Origin: an uncultured Prosthecobacter sp.
GTDB taxonomy: Bacteria; Verrucomicrobiota; Verrucomicrobiia; Verrucomicrobiales; Verrucomicrobiaceae
Reading direction: 5' to 3'
Assembly: GCA_947523045.1 (NCBI GenBank)
Contig: CANNUR010000088.1
Span: 1 to 10,487 of the forward strand
Length of the DNA: 10,487 bases
Positions 1-6,675 of the stretch are shown here, one piece after another. A model generated the notes under the pieces. The model had not been told where the DNA came from. It searched no databases and worked only from the letters and a program-made list of their open reading frames with translations. Position 1 is the first letter of the stretch; the number at the start of each line of letters is the position of its first letter. Made by a program: the position numbers and the translations under genes.

Positions 1-198
1 GTCCTCGTGCGCAACAACCGCATCGTCTTCCGCCGCGACCAGATCGCCGCCGAGGTCAACGTCGGCGCGGGCACCGCCCCGGAAACCTTCCGCTTCGAAG
101 GCAACCACTGGTTCGCCGAGGACCGCCCCCAGGCCTCGCGCCCGAAGCTGCCGGTCGCCGAGACCCACGGCATTCACGGCGTCGATCCGCGTCTTTGA
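1..198 (+). CDS. C-terminal fragment of a probable right-handed parallel beta-helix protein (5' end outside window)
   Basis: The reading frame is open from the first base and ends at TGA 196-198, leaving 65 residues of a longer protein. The fragment has short asparagine-punctuated strands (LVRNNRIVFRR, then FRFEGNHWF), followed by a proline-rich tail ending in LPVAETHGIHGVDPRL. The 'TAPETFxFEGNxWF' pattern and the tail resemble the C-terminal end of secreted parallel beta-helix proteins of planctomycetes and verrucomicrobia, many of which are polysaccharide lyase-like. This is a judgement from motif memory. Catalytic residues and any signal peptide would lie upstream of the window, so the substrate cannot be stated. 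The coding call is supported by GC-rich third positions. The next gene in the same direction is the tRNA, 74 bp downstream. Confidence 0.6.
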   Translation, partial: VLVRNNRIVFRRDQIAAEVNVGAGTAPETFRFEGNHWFAEDRPQASRPKLPVAETHGIHGVDPRL

Positions 199-212
199 TC
201 CTCTCTTTTACC

Positions 213-243
213 TTGCGCCGGCAACAATGCGCGGCACTATCGC
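213..243 (+). promoter_or_regulatory. Weak candidate promoter for the tRNA-Pro gene
   Basis: TTGCGC at 213-218 and TATCGC at 238-243 are separated by 19 bp and lie 29 bp before the mature tRNA 5' end. Each matches the sigma70 consensus at only three or four positions and the spacing is long. The location is right for a stable RNA promoter, but the match is poor. Confidence 0.2.
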
Positions 244-249
244 TCTCCC

Positions 250-265
250 CGCCGCAACTGCGGCG
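250..265 (+). other. Short GC hairpin between the first CDS and the tRNA
   Basis: CGCCGC (250-255) and GCGGCG (260-265) form a perfect 6-bp stem around the loop AACT, ending 7 bp before the tRNA. There is no U-rich tract after it on either strand, so it is not a canonical intrinsic terminator. It could be the 3' end of the upstream transcript, a leader structure on the tRNA precursor, or chance in GC-rich DNA. Confidence 0.3.
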
Positions 266-272
266 ATGGGCA

Positions 273-346
273 CGGGGCGTAGCTCAGCCTGGTAGAGCGC
301 TTGCTTTGGGAGCAAGAAGTCGTCAGTTCGAATCTGGCCGCCCCGA
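273..346 (+). tRNA. tRNA-Pro (anticodon UGG)
   Basis: The full cloverleaf can be folded by hand. The acceptor stem CGGGGCG (273-279) pairs perfectly with CGCCCCG (339-345), and A346 is the discriminator. The D arm starts with GCTC at 282 and closes with GAGC. The anticodon stem CTTGC (300-304) pairs with GCAAG (312-316) around the loop TTTGGGA, which puts TGG at 307-309. The T stem GTCAG (322-326) pairs with CTGGC (334-338), including one G-U pair, around TTCGAAT. The C1:G72 acceptor pair and A73 agree with bacterial tRNA-Pro identity. The bases after A346 are CCC, so the CCA end is not encoded and must be added by tRNA nucleotidyltransferase. The UGG species can read most or all proline codons by wobble. 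A protein gene starts 18 bp downstream. Confidence 0.97.
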
Positions 347-364
347 CCCCCTCCCGCCATACCG

Positions 365-859
365 ATGTCCGCCCTCTACGCCGCCACGTTGAACGCCTTC
401 AAGGCACAGGGCTGGGCCTACCAGGAAGTCCAGGGCCTGGAGGTCGTCGAATCCGTCTTCGAGGCCCATCACGCCAAAATCCCGGTGCATGTGCAGGTCT
501 TTGGCGATGCCGGCATCGCCAGTACCGTGGCCACCGCCTCCCAGCCCGTGCCGGCCAGCCACCGCCTGCCGGTGTGCGAGCTGCTCATGCGCACCAACAA
601 GGAGCTCAACCTCGGCAACTTCGAACTCGAATGGGACGAGGGTCGGGTGATGTTCCGCGTCAGCACGGTCTTCCCCCCGCACCGGCACGACGAACGCGTG
701 CTCGCCAGCCTCGTGCACACCGCGGTCGCGGAAATGGACCGCCTGACCCCCTTTCTCGGCGAAGTCTGCCGCGTGCCCAAGGGGGAACTGCCGCTGCTGC
801 GCGTGGTCGACCTGCTGCGCCGCGAGGACCTGCTGCCGCCGCCGCCAGCCGAGGATTGA
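365..859 (+). CDS. YbjN domain-containing protein
   Basis: This is a 164-residue soluble protein without signal peptide or membrane segment. Its central stretch, from about residue 69 (CELLMRTNKELNLGNFELEW), runs into DEGRVMFRVS. The pattern 'helix with asparagine, then GxFExxxDxGRVxFR' is typical of the YbjN family, which has a fold related to type III secretion chaperones. E. coli YbjN is linked genetically to stress tolerance and motility, but no biochemical activity is firmly established, so only the family can be assigned. The C-terminus ends in a proline run (PPPPAED). The ATG at 365 has no Shine-Dalgarno sequence. It lies 18 bp after the tRNA 3' end, which leaves no room for a separate promoter outside the tRNA gene. 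The PH-domain gene follows after 69 bp on the same strand and may be co-transcribed. Confidence 0.8.
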   Translation: MSALYAATLNAFKAQGWAYQEVQGLEVVESVFEAHHAKIPVHVQVFGDAGIASTVATASQPVPASHRLPVCELLMRTNKELNLGNFELEWDEGRVMFRVSTVFPPHRHDERVLASLVHTAVAEMDRLTPFLGEVCRVPKGELPLLRVVDLLRREDLLPPPPAED

Positions 860-928
860 TCCCCCGCAGAGCGCGGTTGCCTTTCGCCGCGGCGACGTCC
901 ATCATGGCCGCGGCCTCCCGCAGCGCCC

Positions 929-1666
929 ATGCGTTACCTGCTCCACGACCATCCCGCCTTCCCCGGACTGCTGTCCAAGGAGGATCTCTTCGTCCTGGTC
1001 GAACGCGGCGCCCTCGCGAATGGAGATCTCTGCACCGACACCCTCACCCGCCGCGATCACACGGTGGGCGAAGTCATCCGCGGCATGCCACCACCCCGCG
1101 GCCGCTCCGCTCGCATCTCTCGCCCTGCCTACCAGGAGATCCGCGCCGACCTGCACGGCTTTGATGTCCGCCTCGATGAGGAGACGGAAAATCCGCCCGT
1201 TGAGGAAGACGATGACACCGACTCCGGCGATGCCCCACTGTTCGAGACCCACCCGTCCTGGCTCGCCTACGCGGGTGGTTTTGCCATGATCGCCCTGCTC
1301 ATCGGGCTCGGCGTCTTCCTGCTGCCCTTCGGCGGCGAGTATTCCCTCACCCCCCTGCTCGCGGCCCTGGCCTGGCTGCTCGGCATCGCCCTCGCGCGTT
1401 ATTCGACCGATTACCTCGTCGGCGAGGACCGCGTCGAAAAAGTCTGGGGCCTGCTCGCCCGCAGCTCGCGCGAGGTGCGCATCTGCGATGTCCGCAATAT
1501 CGACGTCCACATGCGCGGCCTCAAGGGCCTGCTCGGCGTCGGCACCGTCGACATCTCCTCCTCCGGCGGCAACGAGGTCGAGGTCAGCTTCCGCGATGTG
1601 CGCGGCGCCCACGAGGTCAAGCAGCTGGTCCGCCAGCTCCAGCGCAACGCCGCCACAGAGTCTTGA
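929..1666 (+). CDS. Membrane protein with C-terminal bacterial PH domain (DUF304-like)
   Basis: This 245-residue protein has three parts. Residues 1-55 form a small soluble module (LLSKEDLFVLVERGALANGD) that resembles the GYF_2/DUF4339 pattern of a short helix, 'G-x-L', and a buried hydrophobic strand. An acidic linker (about 83-105) follows. Two hydrophobic spans at about 113-133 and 141-157 are separated by a short loop, which would put both ends on the same side, probably the cytoplasm. Residues 160-240 match the bacterial PH-like (bPH_2, DUF304) pattern: YLVGEDRVEKVWGLL, then 'REVRICDVRNIDV', 'GLLGVGTVDISSSGG' and 'FRDVRGAHEVKQLV'. Such proteins are membrane-associated and of mostly unknown function. 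The hairpin-plus-PH arrangement is common, whereas the N-terminal module is less usual and its assignment is tentative. No Shine-Dalgarno sequence is visible before the ATG. The stop lies 9 bp from the end of the convergent acyltransferase gene. Confidence 0.82.
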   Translation: MRYLLHDHPAFPGLLSKEDLFVLVERGALANGDLCTDTLTRRDHTVGEVIRGMPPPRGRSARISRPAYQEIRADLHGFDVRLDEETENPPVEEDDDTDSGDAPLFETHPSWLAYAGGFAMIALLIGLGVFLLPFGGEYSLTPLLAALAWLLGIALARYSTDYLVGEDRVEKVWGLLARSSREVRICDVRNIDVHMRGLKGLLGVGTVDISSSGGNEVEVSFRDVRGAHEVKQLVRQLQRNAATES

Positions 1667-1675
1667 ATCGAGGCG

Positions 1676-2608
1676 TCAGGCCTCCGGCTTGTGACGGAGC
1701 AGCGGCTCAAAAACAAACCACTGCTGCCAGTGCTCGCGCACAAAACCGTGCAGCAGCGGCAGCCAGCGCCGGCCCACCTCGTCGGCACGCACCTTCTCCA
1801 CCCCGTCGCAGAAGGGCTCGCCGATGTGAATGCGGTAGCGCATCCGACCGAGGCGGATGAGGAAGATCGGCCAGGCCGGCACGCGGGCGATCTCCGCCAG
1901 CACCAGCGGCCCGCGCGGGATGCGAAAGCACACGCCTTCATGCTCCATCTCCACCGCCGAAACGTCGATGATGACGCGGTCGCCCTGCACCGCCACCGCC
2001 TCGCCCGCCTGCAGGCGCCGGCACAGCTCCAGACCGAGATGGCTGGCCGATTCATTGTAATGGATGTGCAGCAGCGGGGTGTCGCGCGCGACCCCGCGCA
2101 GTTCAGCGGCGCGCAACTCCTGCAGGCCCTCGCTGCGCTCGGGGGCGCGCACCATGTGCAGGGCGCGACCGAAACGTTGGGCGAACACCGCGGCACCGAG
2201 ATCGTAGTTGCCGCTGTGGATCGTGAAAACCAGGACACCGCCTGGATGCGCGCGCAGGGCGTCAAAACGATCCCGATGGGAGATCTCCCACTCTACCTCC
2301 TCACCGAAATGCAGGTGCCAAAGCCGGTCGAGGTAGGTCAGGCCGAACTGCAGAAACACCTGGTAGGAGCCCGCGGCATTGCGCAACCGGCCAAACTCGG
2401 GCCGCAGCACGGCGAGGTTGGCGCGCACGGCCCGGCGCGGAACCCCCGCCAGCAGCCAGATCAGCAGGGTCACCGGCCAGGACAGCAGCAGGCAGACCGA
2501 ACGCGGCAGCACGCGCATCCAGAACAGCAGGAAACGCGTCAGGAAAACACCGTGCAGGCCGCTCGCAGCGGCATTGGTTGAGGCGGCATCGCCGGCAGGC
2601 TTGGCCAT
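1676..2608 (-). CDS. LpxL/HtrB-family lysophospholipid or lipid A acyltransferase
   Basis: This 310-residue protein fits the usual length of late lipid A acyltransferases. A hydrophobic N-terminal segment (about residues 25-55) would anchor it in the inner membrane. The catalytic HX4D/E motif is present as HSGNYD (H131, D136) after the strand GGVLVFTI. Further family landmarks follow: AVQGDR (206-211), a PRGP turn (231-234) before a helix, PAWPIFLIR (244-252), and a C-terminal HWQQWFVFEP segment. Enzymes of this family transfer an acyl chain from acyl-ACP to lipid A or a related lipid; the acceptor cannot be told from the sequence. Some family members in this group of bacteria act on other glycolipids. 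The gene starts 5 bp after the stop of the lipoprotein gene, so the two are very likely one operon, and it converges on the PH-domain gene with 9 bp between stops. I see no clear Shine-Dalgarno sequence. Confidence 0.85.
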   Translation of the reverse strand: MAKPAGDAASTNAAASGLHGVFLTRFLLFWMRVLPRSVCLLLSWPVTLLIWLLAGVPRRAVRANLAVLRPEFGRLRNAAGSYQVFLQFGLTYLDRLWHLHFGEEVEWEISHRDRFDALRAHPGGVLVFTIHSGNYDLGAAVFAQRFGRALHMVRAPERSEGLQELRAAELRGVARDTPLLHIHYNESASHLGLELCRRLQAGEAVAVQGDRVIIDVSAVEMEHEGVCFRIPRGPLVLAEIARVPAWPIFLIRLGRMRYRIHIGEPFCDGVEKVRADEVGRRWLPLLHGFVREHWQQWFVFEPLLRHKPEA

Positions 2609-2613
2609 GCCGG

Positions 2614-3258
2614 TCAGCGCGAGGTTTTCAGCAGTTCCGACAGCGGCACCAGCTCGCCATCCGGCGCCTCAGGCTCAAACTCGCCGCGCGCACGGTTGCG
2701 ATCCTCCTCCTCGCGATCCTTTTCCTCACGCTCAGAACGGCGCTTGGAATCACGCTTCTCCTTCTTGGTCGATGGCGTCATGTCGATGAAGGTCGATGAC
2801 GAGGTCAGATCCTTGATGCGTGGATACTCCTCGTCGAGCGAGGCAATCAATTCATCGCTGAATCCACGCCAGACCGTGAAAATGCCATCGGTGATCGGCT
2901 GATCAATGATCACATGATCAACGACCGTGCCATTGACCATGGTCATGAGGACCTCGCCCTGACGCAGGCGCGTCACCAGCTCCAGCGAGTTGGCGCCCTT
3001 GAAGTCGAGCTTCATGGCCACCCCCTGCGTGCCGTCATCGGCAGGAAACGGATGAAAGGCGGCAAGGCTCTGCGTGCTGAACTCGGGGATGATCTTGAAG
3101 ATCATCGACCTTCCCTCAACCGTGCGACGAAAGACCGTCTTTTTCGAGTCCATGTCATTGCCCTGCGAGTGCACGGTGATGACGACCTTTTCCTTGGAAT
3201 TGCTGGCGCAGGCGGCGAGGCCGAGCGCGAGGGCGGACGCGAGCAGGAGACGAAGCAT
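2614..3258 (-). CDS. Lipoprotein with SecD P1-head-like domain and charged C-terminal tail
   Basis: The 214-residue protein opens with a type II signal peptide: MLRLLLASALALGLAAC, where LAAC is the lipobox and Cys17 the lipidation site. This fixes the start at 3258, although the frame stays open far upstream. Residues 22-60 form a beta-rich region (VVITVHSQ, 'RSMIFKIIPEF'). Residues 80-141 look like the P1 head subdomain of SecD: 'MKLDFKGANSLELVT', then 'GEVLMTMVNGTVVDHVIIDQPIT' and 'GIFTVWRGFSDELIASL'. These correspond to SecD's 'LD..G...L...T', 'G..lai.lDG.V.s.P.I..PI' and 'G.f..eea..La'. The rest of SecD, with its membrane helices, is absent. Residues 165-193 are almost entirely K, R, E and D, and the protein ends in an ELVPLSELLKTSR tail. 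The SecD link is my inference. An envelope role is likely from the lipobox and from the acyltransferase gene 5 bp downstream. Confidence 0.78.
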   Translation of the reverse strand: MLRLLLASALALGLAACASNSKEKVVITVHSQGNDMDSKKTVFRRTVEGRSMIFKIIPEFSTQSLAAFHPFPADDGTQGVAMKLDFKGANSLELVTRLRQGEVLMTMVNGTVVDHVIIDQPITDGIFTVWRGFSDELIASLDEEYPRIKDLTSSSTFIDMTPSTKKEKRDSKRRSEREEKDREEEDRNRARGEFEPEAPDGELVPLSELLKTSR

Positions 3259-3278
3259 GCGCCAGCAAAGCCGGTCCG

Positions 3279-3315
3279 GGGGCTTTTGCAAGGACTGGGG
3301 CGCGGGGCTTTTCCA
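3279..3315. repeat. Two-copy direct repeat GGGGCTTTTnCA in the divergent control region
   Basis: GGGGCTTTTGCA at 3279-3290 and GGGGCTTTTCCA at 3304-3315 differ at one base. Their starts are 25 bp apart, between the divergent lipoprotein (starts 3258) and kinase (starts 3416) genes. The spacing is about two and a half helical turns. The copies could be operator half-sites for a regulator acting on the lipoprotein operon, to which they lie closest. No clear -35/-10 pair was recognised in the 157-bp region on either strand. Confidence 0.4.
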
Positions 3316-3415
3316 CCGCTGCGTGAGAAGATGTTTGTGTTTGCCCGCCGCTCCGTCACAATGCCGACGCCGTTTCGCCGCCGTGTCCACCGCGCTCCCA
3401 GATGACGAACCCACG

Positions 3416-6400
3416 ATGATCACCGGCAGGGGGCCGGTCATCAGCGACGACCTGCCGACCATCGCCACCGCCGCGCCGGTGCCGGCGGCAGGTGCCGCCA
3501 TCGGCCCGCAGGAGGACTGGCTCGACGGCAAGTTCCGCCTGCTCGACCAGCTCGGCGAGGGCGGTTTCGGCCTGGTGTACCGGGCCGAGCAAACCCAGCC
3601 CATCCACCGACTCGTCGCGGTCAAGGTGCTCAAGGCCGGCATGGACACCCGCCAGGTCATCGCCCGCTTCGACACCGAGCGCCAAACCCTCGCGCTCATG
3701 GAGCACCCGAACATCGCGCGCGTGCTCGACGCCGGCACCACCGCGCGCGGCCAGCCCTACTTCGTCATGGAGCTGGTGCGCGGCCGCTCGATCACCCGCT
3801 ACGCCAGCGATAAAAGCCTCGGCCTCAGCCAGAAGCTCGAGCTCTTCATCCCGGTCTGCCTGGCCGTCAATCACGCCCACCAGAAGGGCATCATCCACCG
3901 CGACCTGAAGCCGTCGAATGTCATGGTCATGGAGGAGGACGGCGCGCCCACCCCGAAGGTGATCGATTTCGGCATCGCCAAGGTGCTCGAACAAAAGGAC
4001 GTCCGCCAGACCCTCGCCACCGGCCTCGACCAGCTCGTCGGCACCCCCGGCTACATCAGCCCGGAGCAGATCGAGTTCGGCAGCGCCCACGCCGACACCC
4101 GCTCCGATGTCTACGCGCTCGGCTCGATCCTGCTCGAACTGCTCACCGGCAAGGGCCTGGTCAGCCCGATGGACATCGCCCACAAGCCCATCCACCTCAT
4201 CCTGCGCGACCAGGTGGAACTCGACCCGCCGCGCCCCAGCTCGCGCGAACCGGAACTCAAGGGCGACCTCGACTGGATCATCCTCAAGGCACTCGAACGC
4301 GATCCCGCGCGCCGCTACGGCAGTGCCGGCGACCTCGCCGACGACCTGCGCCGCTTCCTCCACCATCAGCCCGTGCAGGCGCGCCCGCCAAGCCGGCGCT
4401 ACCTGATCGAAAAGTTCGTTCGCCGCCATCGCGTCGGCGTCGCCGCCAGTCTCGCCATCGCCTTCGCCGTGCTTGCCGGCGGCGTCACCAGCACCGCCCT
4501 CTACATTGAAGCGGAACACAACCGCGACCTGTTGCGCCGCTCTTACTCGCGCTCCGACGAGCAGATGGCGCGCCAGCTCACCGAGCGCACCGATTACCCG
4601 GAAGCGGTCGCCTGGCTCTGCCGCGCCCTGCGCACCGATGCCGCCAACACGCTCGCCGCCACCAACCTGCTGACCCTGCTCCAGCACGTCCACCTGCTGC
4701 ACCCGGCCACCCCGGAACTGGCCATGGCCGACGATGTCACCAGCGCACGCCTGGTCGCCCTCAGCCCGGCCAGCCACCGCCTGCTCGCCGTCGGCACCGC
4801 CACCCCCTCCGCCACCGGCAACCGGCGCGACCTGCTCAGCCTGTGGAACCTCGACACCCTCAAGCGCGAAGACCAGCCGCTGACCGATGGCGCGCGTGCC
4901 ACGGCCCTGATGCTCAGCCCCGACGGCAGCCTGGCCGCGCTCGCGCGTGACGATGGCCAGGTCGAACTGGTGGATCTCGCCAGTGCACGCCATTTGCCCC
5001 TGCAACCGCGCCTGCCCGGTGCCGCCCTCTGCCTGGCCCTCTCCGGCGACGGCCAGATCCTCGCCGCCGGCGGCGAGGGCGGCAGCCTGCAGTTCTGGGA
5101 CCTGCGCCGCCCCGAGGCACCTGCCGTCGTTCTGACCGATCCCGCCCTGGAGGGCGAACCCGTGCAGGTGATCGCCCTCGACCTGTTCGGCACCCTCGCC
5201 GCCACCGGCAGTCCCATCGCCGGCGGCACCGGCGGCGGCCGCGCCCTCGTCTGGGATCTGCTCGAGCAAAAGGCCGCCGGCGATGCCTTCGAAACCGAAC
5301 AGGGCATCGCCGCCCTGGCCCTGCATCGCGAGCAGGAAATGCTCGTCGTCGGCCTGCACTCCGGCCTCATCCATGTCGGCAATTTCCGCGCCCAAAGCGA
5401 GCTGCTGGCGCCGCTGCTGCATCCAGGGGCCATCCTGAGCCTCAGCCTCAGCCAGGACGGCGGCGTCCTGCATGTGGGCGACGGCCAGGGCTACCTGCAT
5501 GGCTGGGACCTGCGCGACGGTCGCCCCCTGCACCCGGCGGAACGCCACGATGGCGAGATCATCACCACCCACCTCGCTCCCGGCGCCGGCCTGGTGACCG
5601 CCGTCTCCCGCCACGGTGAAGTCCACGTCTGGGACAGCCGCAACGGCAACCGCACCCGCCTGCGCCTGCCCCACAATATCGCCGAGGCCGGCCTCAGCGC
5701 CGACGGCTCGCAACTCGTCGCCGCCCCCGCCCTGCGCCCGCGCCTGCAGGTCTGGAGCATCCACGAACGCATGACCACCCGCCGCTGGCTGGCCGCGGAG
5801 ACCGACGAAACCTTCGCCCCCCAACCGCCCACCACGGAGCCACCGCAGGCCCTCGCCGACAGCCGCCTGCTGCTCGCCTGCCAGAGCGGTCGCTGGCGCG
5901 CCGCCACCGGTCGCGACGGCAGCGTGCGCGTGCTCGACGAGCAATGGCGCAGCCGCTGCCGCTTCGAACATCCGCCGGCCGTCGGCGCCGTCGTCGTCTC
6001 CGAGGACGGCCGCCTCGCCGTCAGCTCCGGCCGCGACCAGCAGATTCTGTTCTGGAACGCCGCCACCGGCGAACCGCTTGGCATCTCGATCCGCCTGAAA
6101 ACCTTCGTGCCCGGCCTCGCCCTCAGCCCCGACGGTCGGCGCCTCGTCACCCTCACCGACGACGGCGAAATCCGCGTCTGGGACACCACCACCGGCGACT
6201 GCCTGACCCCGGCCATCCGCCAGGGCCGCAACATCCGCCGCGTCGCCGTCTCGGAGGACGGCAGCCGCCTGCACTTCCTCGCCGGCACCGAAGGCTGGTT
6301 CTCCCTGCCCATGCCGCCGGAACCCACCGCCCTGCCCGAGTGGTTCCTGCGCCTCGCCGAAGCCCTGGCCAGCCGTCGCCTCAATGACGAGGGCAAGTCG

Positions 6401-6625
6401 CAAAGCCTCGATCCCGCCGAGGTCCAGGCCGCCCTGCAGGCCGTGCCAGCCACGACCGGCAAAACCGACGCCCTGGCCCAACGCTGGGCCGCTTGGCTGC
6501 TCGCCCGCCCCACCGAACGCCCGCTGTCGCCGCAGGACGACGAACCGCTGGCCGACTACGCCCGCCGGCTGACGGAAAGCACCGAACCCTCCGCACTCGC
6601 CGAGGCCTCGCGCTTCAGCCACTGA
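3416..6625 (+). CDS. Transmembrane serine/threonine protein kinase with C-terminal WD40 repeats
   Basis: This is a 1069-residue Hanks-type (PknB-like) kinase. The domain spans about residues 38-315: the glycine loop GEGGFG (47-52), ATP-binding K70 in VAVK, alpha-C E88, the catalytic loop HRDLKPSN (161-168), DFG (184-186), and GTPGYISPE (209-217) as the activation-segment end. All catalytic residues are intact, so it should be active. One hydrophobic span lies at about 340-362. After a short helical linker, residues 440-965 hold about eleven WD40-like blades, whose ends include SLWNLD, LQFWDL, LVWDL, LHGWDL, VHVWD, LQVWS, LFWNA and IRVWD. That is enough for more than one propeller. With one span, the kinase would be cytoplasmic and the WD40 part periplasmic. 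A helical tail follows. The ATG at 3416 is preferred. A GTG at 3383 would add 11 residues (VSTALPDDEPT) and is credible. The in-frame ORF start at 3074 is rejected because it overlaps the lipoprotein gene. Confidence 0.93.
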   Translation: MITGRGPVISDDLPTIATAAPVPAAGAAIGPQEDWLDGKFRLLDQLGEGGFGLVYRAEQTQPIHRLVAVKVLKAGMDTRQVIARFDTERQTLALMEHPNIARVLDAGTTARGQPYFVMELVRGRSITRYASDKSLGLSQKLELFIPVCLAVNHAHQKGIIHRDLKPSNVMVMEEDGAPTPKVIDFGIAKVLEQKDVRQTLATGLDQLVGTPGYISPEQIEFGSAHADTRSDVYALGSILLELLTGKGLVSPMDIAHKPIHLILRDQVELDPPRPSSREPELKGDLDWIILKALERDPARRYGSAGDLADDLRRFLHHQPVQARPPSRRYLIEKFVRRHRVGVAASLAIAFAVLAGGVTSTALYIEAEHNRDLLRRSYSRSDEQMARQLTERTDYPEAVAWLCRALRTDAANTLAATNLLTLLQHVHLLHPATPELAMADDVTSARLVALSPASHRLLAVGTATPSATGNRRDLLSLWNLDTLKREDQPLTDGARATALMLSPDGSLAALARDDGQVELVDLASARHLPLQPRLPGAALCLALSGDGQILAAGGEGGSLQFWDLRRPEAPAVVLTDPALEGEPVQVIALDLFGTLAATGSPIAGGTGGGRALVWDLLEQKAAGDAFETEQGIAALALHREQEMLVVGLHSGLIHVGNFRAQSELLAPLLHPGAILSLSLSQDGGVLHVGDGQGYLHGWDLRDGRPLHPAERHDGEIITTHLAPGAGLVTAVSRHGEVHVWDSRNGNRTRLRLPHNIAEAGLSADGSQLVAAPALRPRLQVWSIHERMTTRRWLAAETDETFAPQPPTTEPPQALADSRLLLACQSGRWRAATGRDGSVRVLDEQWRSRCRFEHPPAVGAVVVSEDGRLAVSSGRDQQILFWNAATGEPLGISIRLKTFVPGLALSPDGRRLVTLTDDGEIRVWDTTTGDCLTPAIRQGRNIRRVAVSEDGSRLHFLAGTEGWFSLPMPPEPTALPEWFLRLAEALASRRLNDEGKSQSLDPAEVQAALQAVPATTGKTDALAQRWAAWLLARPTERPLSPQDDEPLADYARRLTESTEPSALAEASRFSH

Positions 6626-6662
6626 TCCGGCACCGCCTTGCATCCTCCAGCTGGCAGGGCTA

Positions 6663-6670
6663 GAGGAAGG
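6663..6670 (+). promoter_or_regulatory. Ribosome binding site of the AEC transporter gene
   Basis: GAGGAAGG lies 5 bp before the ATG at 6676. It is the best Shine-Dalgarno match in the window, where most starts have none, and it fixes the transporter start. Confidence 0.75.
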
Positions 6671-6675
6671 CGTTC

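Noticed and set aside
301..1164. A 287-codon plus-strand frame running from the tRNA through the YbjN gene
   Set aside because: It starts inside the tRNA anticodon stem and gives an arginine- and proline-rich translation, typical of the wrong frame in GC-rich DNA.
1670..1684. Hairpin GAGGC-GTCAG-GCCTC at the convergent ends of the PH-domain and acyltransferase genes
   Set aside because: A 5-bp stem without a U-tract, partly inside the acyltransferase coding end; too weak to call a terminator.
3356..6643. A 1095-codon open frame on the minus strand opposite the kinase gene
   Set aside because: It is the mirror of a GC-rich coding region in which stop codons are rare. Its translation is low-complexity (G, A, E and Q rich) with no domain pattern, while the plus strand encodes intact kinase and WD40 motifs.
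6638..6666. A possible promoter before the AEC gene, TTGCAT with 17 bp to TAGAGG
   Set aside because: The -10 match is only three of six and overlaps the Shine-Dalgarno sequence, so a transcript from it would lack the ribosome binding site.
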